Shown: in pieces, positions 1-6,773 of the stretch
Numbering within the stretch: position 1 is the stretch's first letter
Layout: each line of letters starts with the position of its first letter
The notes under the pieces: model-generated
Seen by the model: the letters and a program-made list of their open reading frames with translations, nothing else
What the model was told of the DNA's origin: nothing
Databases searched by the model: none
From: Gemmatimonadales bacterium
GTDB lineage: Bacteria; Gemmatimonadota; Gemmatimonadetes; Palauibacterales; Palauibacteraceae
Assembly (NCBI GenBank): GCA_030608825.1
Contig: JAUWDL010000007.1
Coordinates: 1-13,701 of the forward strand
Reading direction: 5' to 3'
Length of the DNA: 13,701 nt
Position numbers and translations under genes: made by a program

Positions 1-414
1 GATCCGAAGAAGGACCTGCAGTTCCGCCAGGTCTACTCCGCGGGGCTCGGTTACCAGTTCGTCCAGAACGACAACACGAACCTGCTGGCCTCATTGGGAG
101 CGGGCGGCCGATTCGACAATCTGACGACGATCGATCCGAGCAAAAGGAACACGCCGATCCTGGACTTCTCCAGCCAGTTCAGACAGCGAGCCGGCCCGGT
201 GGTGTTCCGCCTTCGCATCTCCTACGACCCATCTCTTCAGAACTTCAGCGAATTCGAGCTGCTCAACTCGCTGGACATCGGGATCGGGCTCGTCGAGGGC
301 CTCACCTTCAAGTGGACCATCCTCCACGAGTACAACAACCCGGCTCCCTCGGAGGATCCCCAGCACAACGACCTGACCATGACCTTCCAGCTCGGCTGGG
401 CAGCCGGTGGGTAG
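1..414 (+). CDS. DUF481-family outer-membrane protein, C-terminal part (5' end outside window)
   Basis: The reading frame is open from the first base and ends at TAG 412-414, giving 137 visible residues; the start lies upstream of the window. The visible part shows alternating polar/hydrophobic stretches rich in aromatic residues, as in outer-membrane beta-strands, for example near LQFRQVYSAGLGYQF (residues 6-20), and it closes with NDLTMTFQLGW. This is the pattern of the DUF481 / YdiY 'salt-induced outer membrane protein' family, in which the last strand ends the barrel. The role of the family is poorly known; outer-membrane location is inferred. The OPT transporter gene begins 6 bases after the stop, so the two are probably co-transcribed. 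Family assignment is from remembered sequence pattern, not a search. Confidence 0.72.
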   Translation, partial: DPKKDLQFRQVYSAGLGYQFVQNDNTNLLASLGAGGRFDNLTTIDPSKRNTPILDFSSQFRQRAGPVVFRLRISYDPSLQNFSEFELLNSLDIGIGLVEGLTFKWTILHEYNNPAPSEDPQHNDLTMTFQLGWAAGG

Positions 415-420
415 GTAAGC

Positions 421-2412
421 ATGGACTCCGCGGCCGGCACGTCTGAAGGAGGAGCGGGAGGAGCAAGAGAGCCCCGAAAGCTCCCTCCCACCGCCTACGA
501 GCTGAAGGAGGGCGAGGAGTACGTCCCGCTCACCTACGGGGAGACGCCGACCGAGTTCACGATCAAGGCGGTCGTGGCGGGCGCGATCCTCGGCATGGTG
601 TTCGGGGCGGCGAACACCTACCTGGGCCTCAAGGCGGGGCTGACGATCAGCACCTCGATCCCGGTGGCGGTGCTCACCGTGGTCGCGTTTCGGCTCTTCA
701 CCGCCTTCGGCCTGCGGCACAGCATCCTCGAGAGCAACATGTCGCAGACCGTGGGCTCGGCGAGCTCCTCGGTCGCCTCGGGTGTGCTCTTCACGATCCC
801 GGCCCTGTTCATCTGGGGAATGAGCCCGGCATGGGCCCAGATCACCCTGCTCACGATGGCGGGCGGGCTGCTGGGCGTGCTCGCGATGATCCCGCTCCGG
901 CGTTACCTCATCAAGCGCGAGCACGGGATACTCCCCTACCCCGAGGGACTGGCGTGCGCCGAGGTCCTCGTCGCGGCGGAGGGCGGAGGCAGCCAGGCGC
1001 GAGGCGTGTTCTGGGGCCTTGGCGTGGGGATGCTCTTCAAGCTGATCACCGACGGCTTCAAGTTCGTGGTCGGAACCTTCCAGGTCGTCCTCCCGCTCAA
1101 GGCGCAGCTATCGATCAGCGTCTCGCCTCCTCTGATCGGTGTGGGCTACATCCTGGGCATCCGTATCGCCAGCATTATGGTCGCCGGGGCCGCGCTCTCG
1201 TGGCTGATCATCATCCCCCTCATCAACCTCTGGGGAGCGGGCATGACAGAGCCGCTGTACCCCGAGACCGAGATGCTCATCCGCGACATGGCCCCGGGAG
1301 AGATCTGGCACCGCTACGTGCGCTACATCGGTGCGGGAGCGGTGGCGACCGGCGGGATCATCACGCTCATCAAGTCGATCCCGACGATGGTCGAGTCCTT
1401 CCGGCTCAGCGTCCGGCATATCTCCACGGGCGTCACCACCGCCATCGAGAGAACCGATCTGGACCTCTCCTTTCGCACCATCGTGCTCTGGATGATCGGG
1501 ATCCTCGCGGTGCTCACTCTCGTGCCGGGGATTCTCGGCTACATCGACTCGATTCCGGTCCGGTTCGTGGCCTCGATCCTCATCGCGGTCTTCGCCTTCT
1601 TCTTCGTGACGGTCAGCGCCCGAATCGTGGGATTGGTCGGCGTGACCTCGAACCCGACATCCGGGATGACGATCGCCACCCTGCTGGGAACGAGCGCGAT
1701 CTTCCTCCTCTTCGGCTGGACGGACCTGGCCGGCAAGGCGACGGCGCTGATGGTCGGCACGGCCGTGTGCATCGCCTCATCGATAGCCGGAGACACCTCC
1801 CAGGACCTGAAGACCGGCTTCCTCCTGGGCGCCACGCCCCGATTCCAGCAGATCGGCGAGCTGGTGGGGGTGATCACTTCGGCCGGCGTGGTCGCCATCG
1901 TCGTGATCCTCCTCAACCAGGGCGTGCCGGGCGGCCTCGGCGGCGCCGAGCTTCCGGCTCCGCAGGCCGTGCTCATGAAGCTGGTGATCGACGGGGTGCT
2001 GGATCAGAGCCTTCCCTGGGCCCTCATCCTGATCGGAGTCGGGATCGGGCTCGTCGCCAGCCTCTTCAAGATCCCGGTGCTCGCCTTCGCCGTCGGCGTC
2101 TACCTTCCGCTCTCGACGATGGCAGCGGTCTTCGTCGGCGGGCTGACCCGGCACCTGCTGACCCGGAATCAGGCTCCCGAGGAAGCCGAACGGCGGCGGG
2201 AGGAAGGGGTGCTGTTCGGCTCCGGCCTCGTCGGCGGTGGAGGCCTCACCGGCGTGCTGCTGGCGATCTGGGTGGTGGCACGGGGCGGGGTGCCGATCCG
2301 GGGCTTCCCTCCCGACTTGCCCCCGGCCGCCGAGCAGGCGTTGGCGCTCCTTACGATCGCCGCCCTCGTGGGGCTGCTCGTGTGGCACGCGAAGCGGAAG
2401 CCAGCGGCGTAG
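421..2412 (+). CDS. OPT-family oligopeptide/metal-chelate transporter
   Basis: A 663-residue polytopic inner-membrane protein. Family hallmarks are visible: NTYLGLKAGLTISTSIP at about 65-81, NMSQTVGSASSSVASG at about 106-121 and LPYPEGLACAEVL at about 171-183, then many hydrophobic segments through to the C-terminus. The length fits bacterial OPT proteins (roughly 600-700 residues). OPT proteins are secondary transporters, usually proton-coupled, that move oligopeptides, glutathione-like compounds or metal chelates; the substrate cannot be told from sequence. The first 40 residues are a hydrophilic Gly/Ala/Glu-rich cytoplasmic leader. The ATG at 421 is chosen because it is the first start after the upstream stop at 414; the Shine-Dalgarno sequence there is weak (GGTAAGC directly before ATG), so coupling to translation of the DUF481 gene is likely. 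Confidence 0.9.
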   Translation: MDSAAGTSEGGAGGAREPRKLPPTAYELKEGEEYVPLTYGETPTEFTIKAVVAGAILGMVFGAANTYLGLKAGLTISTSIPVAVLTVVAFRLFTAFGLRHSILESNMSQTVGSASSSVASGVLFTIPALFIWGMSPAWAQITLLTMAGGLLGVLAMIPLRRYLIKREHGILPYPEGLACAEVLVAAEGGGSQARGVFWGLGVGMLFKLITDGFKFVVGTFQVVLPLKAQLSISVSPPLIGVGYILGIRIASIMVAGAALSWLIIIPLINLWGAGMTEPLYPETEMLIRDMAPGEIWHRYVRYIGAGAVATGGIITLIKSIPTMVESFRLSVRHISTGVTTAIERTDLDLSFRTIVLWMIGILAVLTLVPGILGYIDSIPVRFVASILIAVFAFFFVTVSARIVGLVGVTSNPTSGMTIATLLGTSAIFLLFGWTDLAGKATALMVGTAVCIASSIAGDTSQDLKTGFLLGATPRFQQIGELVGVITSAGVVAIVVILLNQGVPGGLGGAELPAPQAVLMKLVIDGVLDQSLPWALILIGVGIGLVASLFKIPVLAFAVGVYLPLSTMAAVFVGGLTRHLLTRNQAPEEAERRREEGVLFGSGLVGGGGLTGVLLAIWVVARGGVPIRGFPPDLPPAAEQALALLTIAALVGLLVWHAKRKPAA

Positions 2413-2417
2413 CCAGC

Positions 2418-2432
2418 CCTCCGCGGCGGAGG
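2418..2432. terminator. Candidate bidirectional hairpin between convergent genes
   Basis: CCTCCGC-G-GCGGAGG is a perfect 7-base inverted repeat (in practice a 6-bp stem with a 3-base loop). It lies in the 21-base gap between the convergent stop codons of the OPT gene (2412) and the small minus-strand gene (2434). Position and symmetry suggest it ends transcription from both sides. There is no T-run on either side, so it is not a classical intrinsic terminator. Confidence 0.4.
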
Positions 2433-2433
2433 A

Positions 2434-2523
2434 TCAGCTGACGCCGAGGGAGATGATCGTCAGGATGAAGAAGGCCGCGAGCAGCGCAGCGACCAGAAGG
2501 ACGGGGATGATCGAGGGACGCAT
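2434..2523 (-). CDS. Tiny single-pass membrane protein, 29 residues, function unknown
   Basis: Reading from ATG 2523-2521 to TGA 2436-2434 gives a 29-residue protein, MRPSIIPVLLVAALLAAFFI followed by LTIISLGVS. It is almost entirely one hydrophobic helix of about 22 residues with a single positive charge at the N-terminus. The start is supported by AGAGG six bases upstream of the ATG (minus strand). An in-frame ATG eight codons further upstream (2547-2545) would give 37 residues (MVTKQRFE plus the above) but has only AAGG almost touching it. A sigma70-like promoter is present upstream (2594-2622). I recognise no family. Expected location is the inner membrane; such micro-proteins often modulate a membrane partner, but no partner is shown here. 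It could still be a chance ORF. Confidence 0.5.
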   Translation of the reverse strand: MRPSIIPVLLVAALLAAFFILTIISLGVS

Positions 2524-2593
2524 CTCAAACCTCTGCTTCGTGACCATGCCTTGTTCGTGACGGCGCCGGCTCCATCGAGCCATACGCGGCCGT

Positions 2594-2622
2594 ATTGTGG
2601 CGGGCCGCTCCGGGCCCGTCAA
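2594..2622 (-). promoter_or_regulatory. Candidate sigma70-type promoter for the 29-residue protein gene
   Basis: On the minus strand TTGACG (2622-2617) is followed, after exactly 17 bases, by CACAAT (2599-2594), a 5/6 and a 4/6 match to the -35 and -10 consensus. Transcription would start near 2587, giving a leader of about 60 bases before the ATG at 2523. The -35 element overlaps the stop codon of the nickel transporter gene. Matches of this quality can arise by chance. Confidence 0.35.
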
Positions 2623-3350
2623 TAGCCGAGAGGCGTGAGGGCGCCGGCGGCGCCGATGATCCACCACAGGCCCACGGCGAGACTCGCCACACCGGTGGCC
2701 AACGCGACGCCACGAGCCACTCGCACGGTGGACGAAGCCCGACGGGCCGCGGCGGCGGCCAGGAAGGCGTACAGGCCCATCGCGAGAACCGTCCCCGCCC
2801 CGAAGGCCGCCAGGTAACCGATCGCGGGCCAGATCCCGGGCAGCAGCGTGACCGGGATCAACGCCACGATAGGAGCGGTTCCAGCCAGGCCGTGGACCGC
2901 CCCCACCAAGGTGGAAAGGTGTCCGTGGTGTGACACTTCGTGTCCGTGGCGCGATCCCGCCTCCGCGTGATCGTGGGAGTGGGGATGGCGTTCCGGGGTG
3001 TGGGCGTGCAGGTGTGCATGCCCGTGGTGGTCCTCCGGCCGGTGCACGTGGAGGCGGCGGGAAGCTCGCATGGCCCAGAACCCGAGCGCGACGAGCATCA
3101 CGCCGACGGCCAGCTCGGCCCAGGCCTCGGCGCCGCTCGGGACGGAGACGCCGGTCCAGGCCAGCACTCCCCCGACGACCAGCACGACCAACGCGTGACC
3201 GAAGCCCCACCGGAATCCGAACAGGGCGGCGCTTCCCGCTCTGGGCGACCTGCCGACGAACGCCGTGACGGCGACCATGTGATCCACCTCCAGAGCATGT
3301 GATGCCCCGAGGGTGAAGGCCGCCACGTAGGCGGCAAGCCACTCGCTCAG
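2619..3350 (-). CDS. Nickel/cobalt transporter, UreH/NiCoT-like, with His-rich cytoplasmic-type loop
   Basis: A 243-residue inner-membrane protein. The first membrane segment carries H18-A-L-E-V-D23-H24, the HX4DH signature of nickel/cobalt permeases. GFRWGFGHALVVLVVGG (about 45-61) and LVGAVHGLAGTAPIVALIP (about 148-166) match the UreH-like branch. Between them, residues 101-144 contain 17 histidines, the sort of loop that binds Ni, Co or Zn in this family. The role is Ni(II) or Co(II) transport; direction and exact metal are uncertain (RcnA-like exporters also have His loops). The start is taken as CTG at 3350-3348 because GGAGGT (3362-3357) sits 6 bases before it and the membrane segment begins right after. 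The alternative TTG at 3437-3435 would add 29 low-complexity residues, overlap ppsA and lack a good ribosome site. The gene lies 67 bases downstream of ppsA on the same strand, so co-transcription is possible. Confidence 0.8.
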   Translation of the reverse strand: MSEWLAAYVAAFTLGASHALEVDHMVAVTAFVGRSPRAGSAALFGFRWGFGHALVVLVVGGVLAWTGVSVPSGAEAWAELAVGVMLVALGFWAMRASRRLHVHRPEDHHGHAHLHAHTPERHPHSHDHAEAGSRHGHEVSHHGHLSTLVGAVHGLAGTAPIVALIPVTLLPGIWPAIGYLAAFGAGTVLAMGLYAFLAAAAARRASSTVRVARGVALATGVASLAVGLWWIIGAAGALTPLGY

Positions 3351-3356
3351 ATGCCT

Positions 3357-3362
3357 ACCTCC
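3357..3362 (-). promoter_or_regulatory. Ribosome binding site that decides the CTG start of the nickel transporter gene
   Basis: Minus-strand GGAGGT, a near-perfect Shine-Dalgarno, is followed by the 6 bases AGGCAT and then CTG AGC GAG TGG (3350 downward). No in-frame ATG, GTG or TTG occurs at a usable distance, so the site points to initiation at CTG. Confidence 0.5.
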
Positions 3363-3417
3363 GTTGCCGAGGTCTGCCTCCGCGCCGAGCGTGGCGCGTC
3401 CGGCGCAGCCCGCCGGG

Positions 3418-5778
3418 TCAGATCTCCTGGCCGGCAAGATAAAGCCAGGTCTCGAGCACCGTGTCGGGATTGAGCGACATGCTCTCGATCCCCTCGCTCA
3501 GCAGCCACTCCGCCAGATCGGGATGGTCGGAGGGGCCCTGGCCGCATATGCCGATGTACTTGCCGGCCTTCCTGCAGGCCACAATGGCCATCGAGAGCAG
3601 CGCCTTTACCGCGTCGTCCCGCTCGTCGAAGATGCCCGCGATGATCGCGGAATCGCGGTCCAGACCGAGAGTGAGCTGCGTGAGGTCGTTCGACCCGATC
3701 GACATCCCGTCGAAATGCTCCAGAAAGGCATCGGCGAGGATCGCGTTCGAGGGGACCTCGCACATCATGATCACCGTGAGGTCGTTGACGCCACGCTCGA
3801 GGCCGTTCTCGGCCAGCAGCTCCACGACCTGCCGGCCTTCTTCGACGGTGCGGACGAAGGGCACCATCACCCATACGTTCGTGAGACCGATGTCGTCCCG
3901 CACCAGCTTCAGCGCCCGGCACTCGAGCTCGAAGCAGGGGCGGAAGTTCCCGTCCACGTATCGGGAAGCCCCCCGGAACCCGAGCATCGGATTCTCCTCG
4001 TGCGGCTCGTATCGGTCTCCGCCGATCAGATTGGCGTACTCGTTCGACTTGAAATCAGACAGCCGCACGATGACCGGCTCGGGGGCGAACGCGGCAGCGA
4101 TCGTGGAAATCCCTTCGGCGAGCTTCTCGACGTAGAACTCGACGGGGTCCGTGTAGCCGGACATCTGAAGGTCGATCGTCTCCTTGAGCTCCTCGGGCAG
4201 GTCATCGTATTCCAGCAGCGCCCGCGGGTGAACGCCGATCATCTTGTTGATGATGAACTCGAGGCGAGCGAGGCCGACGCCGCTATGCGGGATCGCGGCG
4301 AAATCGAACGCGCGGTCCGGGTTCCCGACGTTCATCATGATCTTGACGGGTATCTCGGGAAGGGCGTCCAGCTCGATGAGCGTCGTATCGTAGCCGAGCA
4401 GACCGTCGTACACGAACCCCTCGTCCCCCTCCGCGCAGGAGACGGTGACGTCCTGGCCGCCCTTGATCGTGTCCGTGGCGTCCCCACAGCCGACGACGGC
4501 CGGAATGCCCAGCTCGCGCGCCACGATCGCGGCGTGACAGGTACGCCCGCCCCGGTTGGTCACGATCGCCGAGGAGATCTTCATCACGGGCTCCCAATCC
4601 GGATCGGTCATGTCGGTCACCAGCACATCTCCGCGCCGGACCACGCCGATCTCCGTGACCGACTCCACGACTCGGGCCGGCCCGCTGCCGATCTTGTGGC
4701 CGATGCTGCGCCCCTTCGCGATGACGCGGCCGCTCTGCTCGAGTGTGAAACGCTCGATCAGCCGCCCGCTCCGGCTCTGGACGGTCTCGGGCCGTGCCTG
4801 GACGATCCGCAGCCGTCCGTCGACGCCGTCCTTCGCCCACTCGATGTCCATCGGACAGCCGTAGTGCCTCTCGATCCTCATGGCCTGCCGTGCGAGCTCC
4901 TCGATCTCGGCATCGGAGATGCTGAACCGCCGTCGGTCTTCCGCCGGCACCTCCACGGTGGTCACCGGGGTCGCAGCGCCATTCTCGGCGTAGACCATCT
5001 TGAGGGCCTTCGTCCCGAGCGTCCGGCGTAGGATCGCACTGCGGCCTGCCGCCAGGGCAGGCTTGTAAACATAGAATTCATCCGGATTGACGGAGCCTTG
5101 CACGAGTGTCTCACCGAGCCCGTACCCGGCCGTGATGAAGACCACGTCACGGAACCCCGAGTCGGTGTCCAGCGTGAACATGACCCCGCTCGAGCCGAGG
5201 TCGGCACGGACCATCTCCTGGACTCCCACGGAGAGCGCCACCTGCCTGTGGTCGAACCCGTGGTGGGTGCGGTAGGAGATGGCCCGGTCGGTGAACAGGG
5301 AGGCGTAGACGGCGTGCACTCCCTCCACCACGGCAGCGAGCCCCCGGATGTTGAGCAGCGTGTCCTGCTGCCCGGCGAAGGAGGCCTCGGGAAGGTCCTC
5401 GGCCGTCGCCGAGGAGCGAACGGCCACCGCTACCTCCTCCCCGTCGCCGAGGGCGGCGTAGGCCGCCTCGATCTCCACTCTCAGCGTATCGGGAAACGGA
5501 GCCGCCTCGATCCAGCGGCGGATCTCGGCTCCGGTGCTCCGGAGCGCGCCGACGTCTTCCACGTCCAGCAGATCCAGCGCCCCGTAGATGCGCTCACCCA
5601 GGCCGTCGTTGGCCAGAAAACCGCGATAGGCCAGCGCCGTGATCGCGAAACCGCCTGGCACGTCGATCCCTTCCTCGGAGAGCGCGCTGATCATCTCTCC
5701 GAGGGAGGCGTTCTTGCCTCCGACCGTTTCGATGTCGTCTCTACCGACGGATTCGAAGGGGACGATGTACTCGTTCAT
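3418..5778 (-). CDS. ppsA: Phosphoenolpyruvate synthase (pyruvate, water dikinase)
   Basis: A 786-residue cytoplasmic enzyme, close to the usual length of about 790. It converts pyruvate + ATP + water to PEP + AMP + phosphate, the entry to gluconeogenesis from pyruvate. Three domains are visible in order: an N-terminal ATP-binding domain ([10 protein letters not shown] from residue 20; [19 protein letters not shown] at 120-138); a swivelling phosphohistidine domain with [21 protein letters not shown], in which H415 is the phosphorylated histidine; and a C-terminal PEP/pyruvate barrel with [15 protein letters not shown] (about 695-709) and the catalytic cysteine in [18 protein letters not shown] (C745). 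All key residues are present. The ATG at 5778 has AGGG 8 bases upstream. The gene is divergent from ppsR, whose product phosphorylates and dephosphorylates this enzyme in other bacteria, so both expression and activity are probably controlled locally. Confidence 0.97.
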   Translation of the reverse strand: MNEYIVPFESVGRDDIETVGGKNASLGEMISALSEEGIDVPGGFAITALAYRGFLANDGLGERIYGALDLLDVEDVGALRSTGAEIRRWIEAAPFPDTLRVEIEAAYAALGDGEEVAVAVRSSATAEDLPEASFAGQQDTLLNIRGLAAVVEGVHAVYASLFTDRAISYRTHHGFDHRQVALSVGVQEMVRADLGSSGVMFTLDTDSGFRDVVFITAGYGLGETLVQGSVNPDEFYVYKPALAAGRSAILRRTLGTKALKMVYAENGAATPVTTVEVPAEDRRRFSISDAEIEELARQAMRIERHYGCPMDIEWAKDGVDGRLRIVQARPETVQSRSGRLIERFTLEQSGRVIAKGRSIGHKIGSGPARVVESVTEIGVVRRGDVLVTDMTDPDWEPVMKISSAIVTNRGGRTCHAAIVARELGIPAVVGCGDATDTIKGGQDVTVSCAEGDEGFVYDGLLGYDTTLIELDALPEIPVKIMMNVGNPDRAFDFAAIPHSGVGLARLEFIINKMIGVHPRALLEYDDLPEELKETIDLQMSGYTDPVEFYVEKLAEGISTIAAAFAPEPVIVRLSDFKSNEYANLIGGDRYEPHEENPMLGFRGASRYVDGNFRPCFELECRALKLVRDDIGLTNVWVMVPFVRTVEEGRQVVELLAENGLERGVNDLTVIMMCEVPSNAILADAFLEHFDGMSIGSNDLTQLTLGLDRDSAIIAGIFDERDDAVKALLSMAIVACRKAGKYIGICGQGPSDHPDLAEWLLSEGIESMSLNPDTVLETWLYLAGQEI

Positions 5779-5888
5779 CGCCGTTTCCCTTGTTCGGTGT
5801 GTATATAGGTAGAAGAATCACCGCTGGGCCGGCGCGCGCCAGGGCCGCCGGCACGCGTCAGCGGATCCCTCGAGGTGTCGCAAAGCTC
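5779..5888. promoter_or_regulatory. Divergent ppsA/ppsR intergenic region
   Basis: This 110-base gap separates the start codons of ppsA (minus) and ppsR (plus) and must hold both promoters unless transcription enters from outside. The only AT-rich spot is TATATA at 5802-5807, a possible -10 for ppsA about 24 bases before its ATG; I see no convincing -35 at the right distance for either gene. The rest is GC-rich, including the self-complementary GGCGCGCGCC at 5831-5840. Confidence 0.35.
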
Positions 5889-6713
5889 ATGAGCTCGCGA
5901 ACGGTCTTCTTCATCTCCGACCAGACCGGCGTGACGTCGGAAACGCTCGGTAACAGCCTGATGACCCAGTTCGACGGTCTGCAGGTCCAGAGAATCACCC
6001 TACCATTCCTGGAAAGCGCCGACAAGGCGCGCGAAGCCGTCCAGACGATCAACGCGATAGCCCGGAGCGATGGCAGAAAACCCATCGTCTTCAGCACGCT
6101 GGTGCAGGATGAGCTCCGCGACATCGTCACGGGCGCCGACGCCTTCGTCCTCGATTTCTTCGAGACCTTCCTCGAGCCGCTCGAGCGCGAGCTCGGCCAG
6201 CCGTCGGCGCACGCCACCGGACGCGCCCACGGGATGGCGGACACGCAGATCTACGATCGTCGGATCGAGGCCACCAACTTCGCCCTCTCCTGCGATGACG
6301 GCAGCCGAATCGAGGACTATTCTCAGGCTGACCTCATCCTCGTAGGCGTGTCCAGATCCGGGAAGACCCCCACCTCTCTCTACCTGGCTCTGCAATACGG
6401 GATCTTCGTTGCCAACTTCCCGCTAACGGAGGACGAGTTCGAGGGAGAGGGCCTGAGCTCCGCCCTGGCGGCGTACCGGGACAAGCTGTTCGGACTCACG
6501 ATCGCACCGCGGCGGCTCGAGGAGATCCGAGAGGCGAGGCGGGCGGGGAGCCGCTACGCCTCGCCGCAACAGGTCGGCTACGAGCTTCGGCAGGCCGACG
6601 CGCTCTTCGACCGATACGGGATTCCACACCTGGATACCACGGCCCGCTCGGTGGAGGAGATCGCGAGCTGGATCCTGAGGGAGACGGGCATCAGGCGAAC
6701 GCAGGCCTCGTAG
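5889..6713 (+). CDS. ppsR: PEP synthase regulatory protein (kinase/pyrophosphorylase, DUF299)
   Basis: A 274-residue protein, close to the roughly 270-280 of the family. Members inactivate PEP synthase by ADP-dependent phosphorylation of a threonine next to the catalytic histidine and reactivate it by phosphate-dependent removal. Family signatures visible are RTVFFISDQTGVTSETLGNS at 4-23, the phosphate-binding loop GVSRSGKT at about 153-160, and NFPLTEDE further on. PpsA here has T413 two residues before H415, the expected target position. The chosen start is ATG 5889-5891, where the conserved SRTVFFISD begins; GAGGTG (5872-5877) lies 11 bases before it. An in-frame TTG at 5790 would add 33 non-conserved residues. 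Adjacency to ppsA supports this substrate over the pyruvate phosphate dikinase handled by the related family branch. Confidence 0.95.
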   Translation: MSSRTVFFISDQTGVTSETLGNSLMTQFDGLQVQRITLPFLESADKAREAVQTINAIARSDGRKPIVFSTLVQDELRDIVTGADAFVLDFFETFLEPLERELGQPSAHATGRAHGMADTQIYDRRIEATNFALSCDDGSRIEDYSQADLILVGVSRSGKTPTSLYLALQYGIFVANFPLTEDEFEGEGLSSALAAYRDKLFGLTIAPRRLEEIREARRAGSRYASPQQVGYELRQADALFDRYGIPHLDTTARSVEEIASWILRETGIRRTQAS

Positions 6714-6773
6714 CCAAGCGCGAAGGCCCGCTGGTCCAAGTCGTTGCAACCTCTGCCCGGCTCGACCCGTCCT

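Noticed and set aside
831..2441. A long plus-strand frame overlapping the OPT gene in another phase
   Set aside because: The translation is Arg/Gly/Pro/His-rich, typical of a GC-rich off-frame, and has no membrane segments.
3364..5031. A 555-codon open frame on the plus strand, antisense to ppsA
   Set aside because: It is a compositional shadow of the high-GC ppsA codons; the translation is rich in Arg, His, Asp and Gly without any domain, and ppsA on the other strand has every catalytic motif.
5831..5840. Self-complementary GGCGCGCGCC between ppsA and ppsR as an operator
   Set aside because: Short GC-only palindromes are expected by chance in sequence of this composition, and there is no second copy or AT-rich context.
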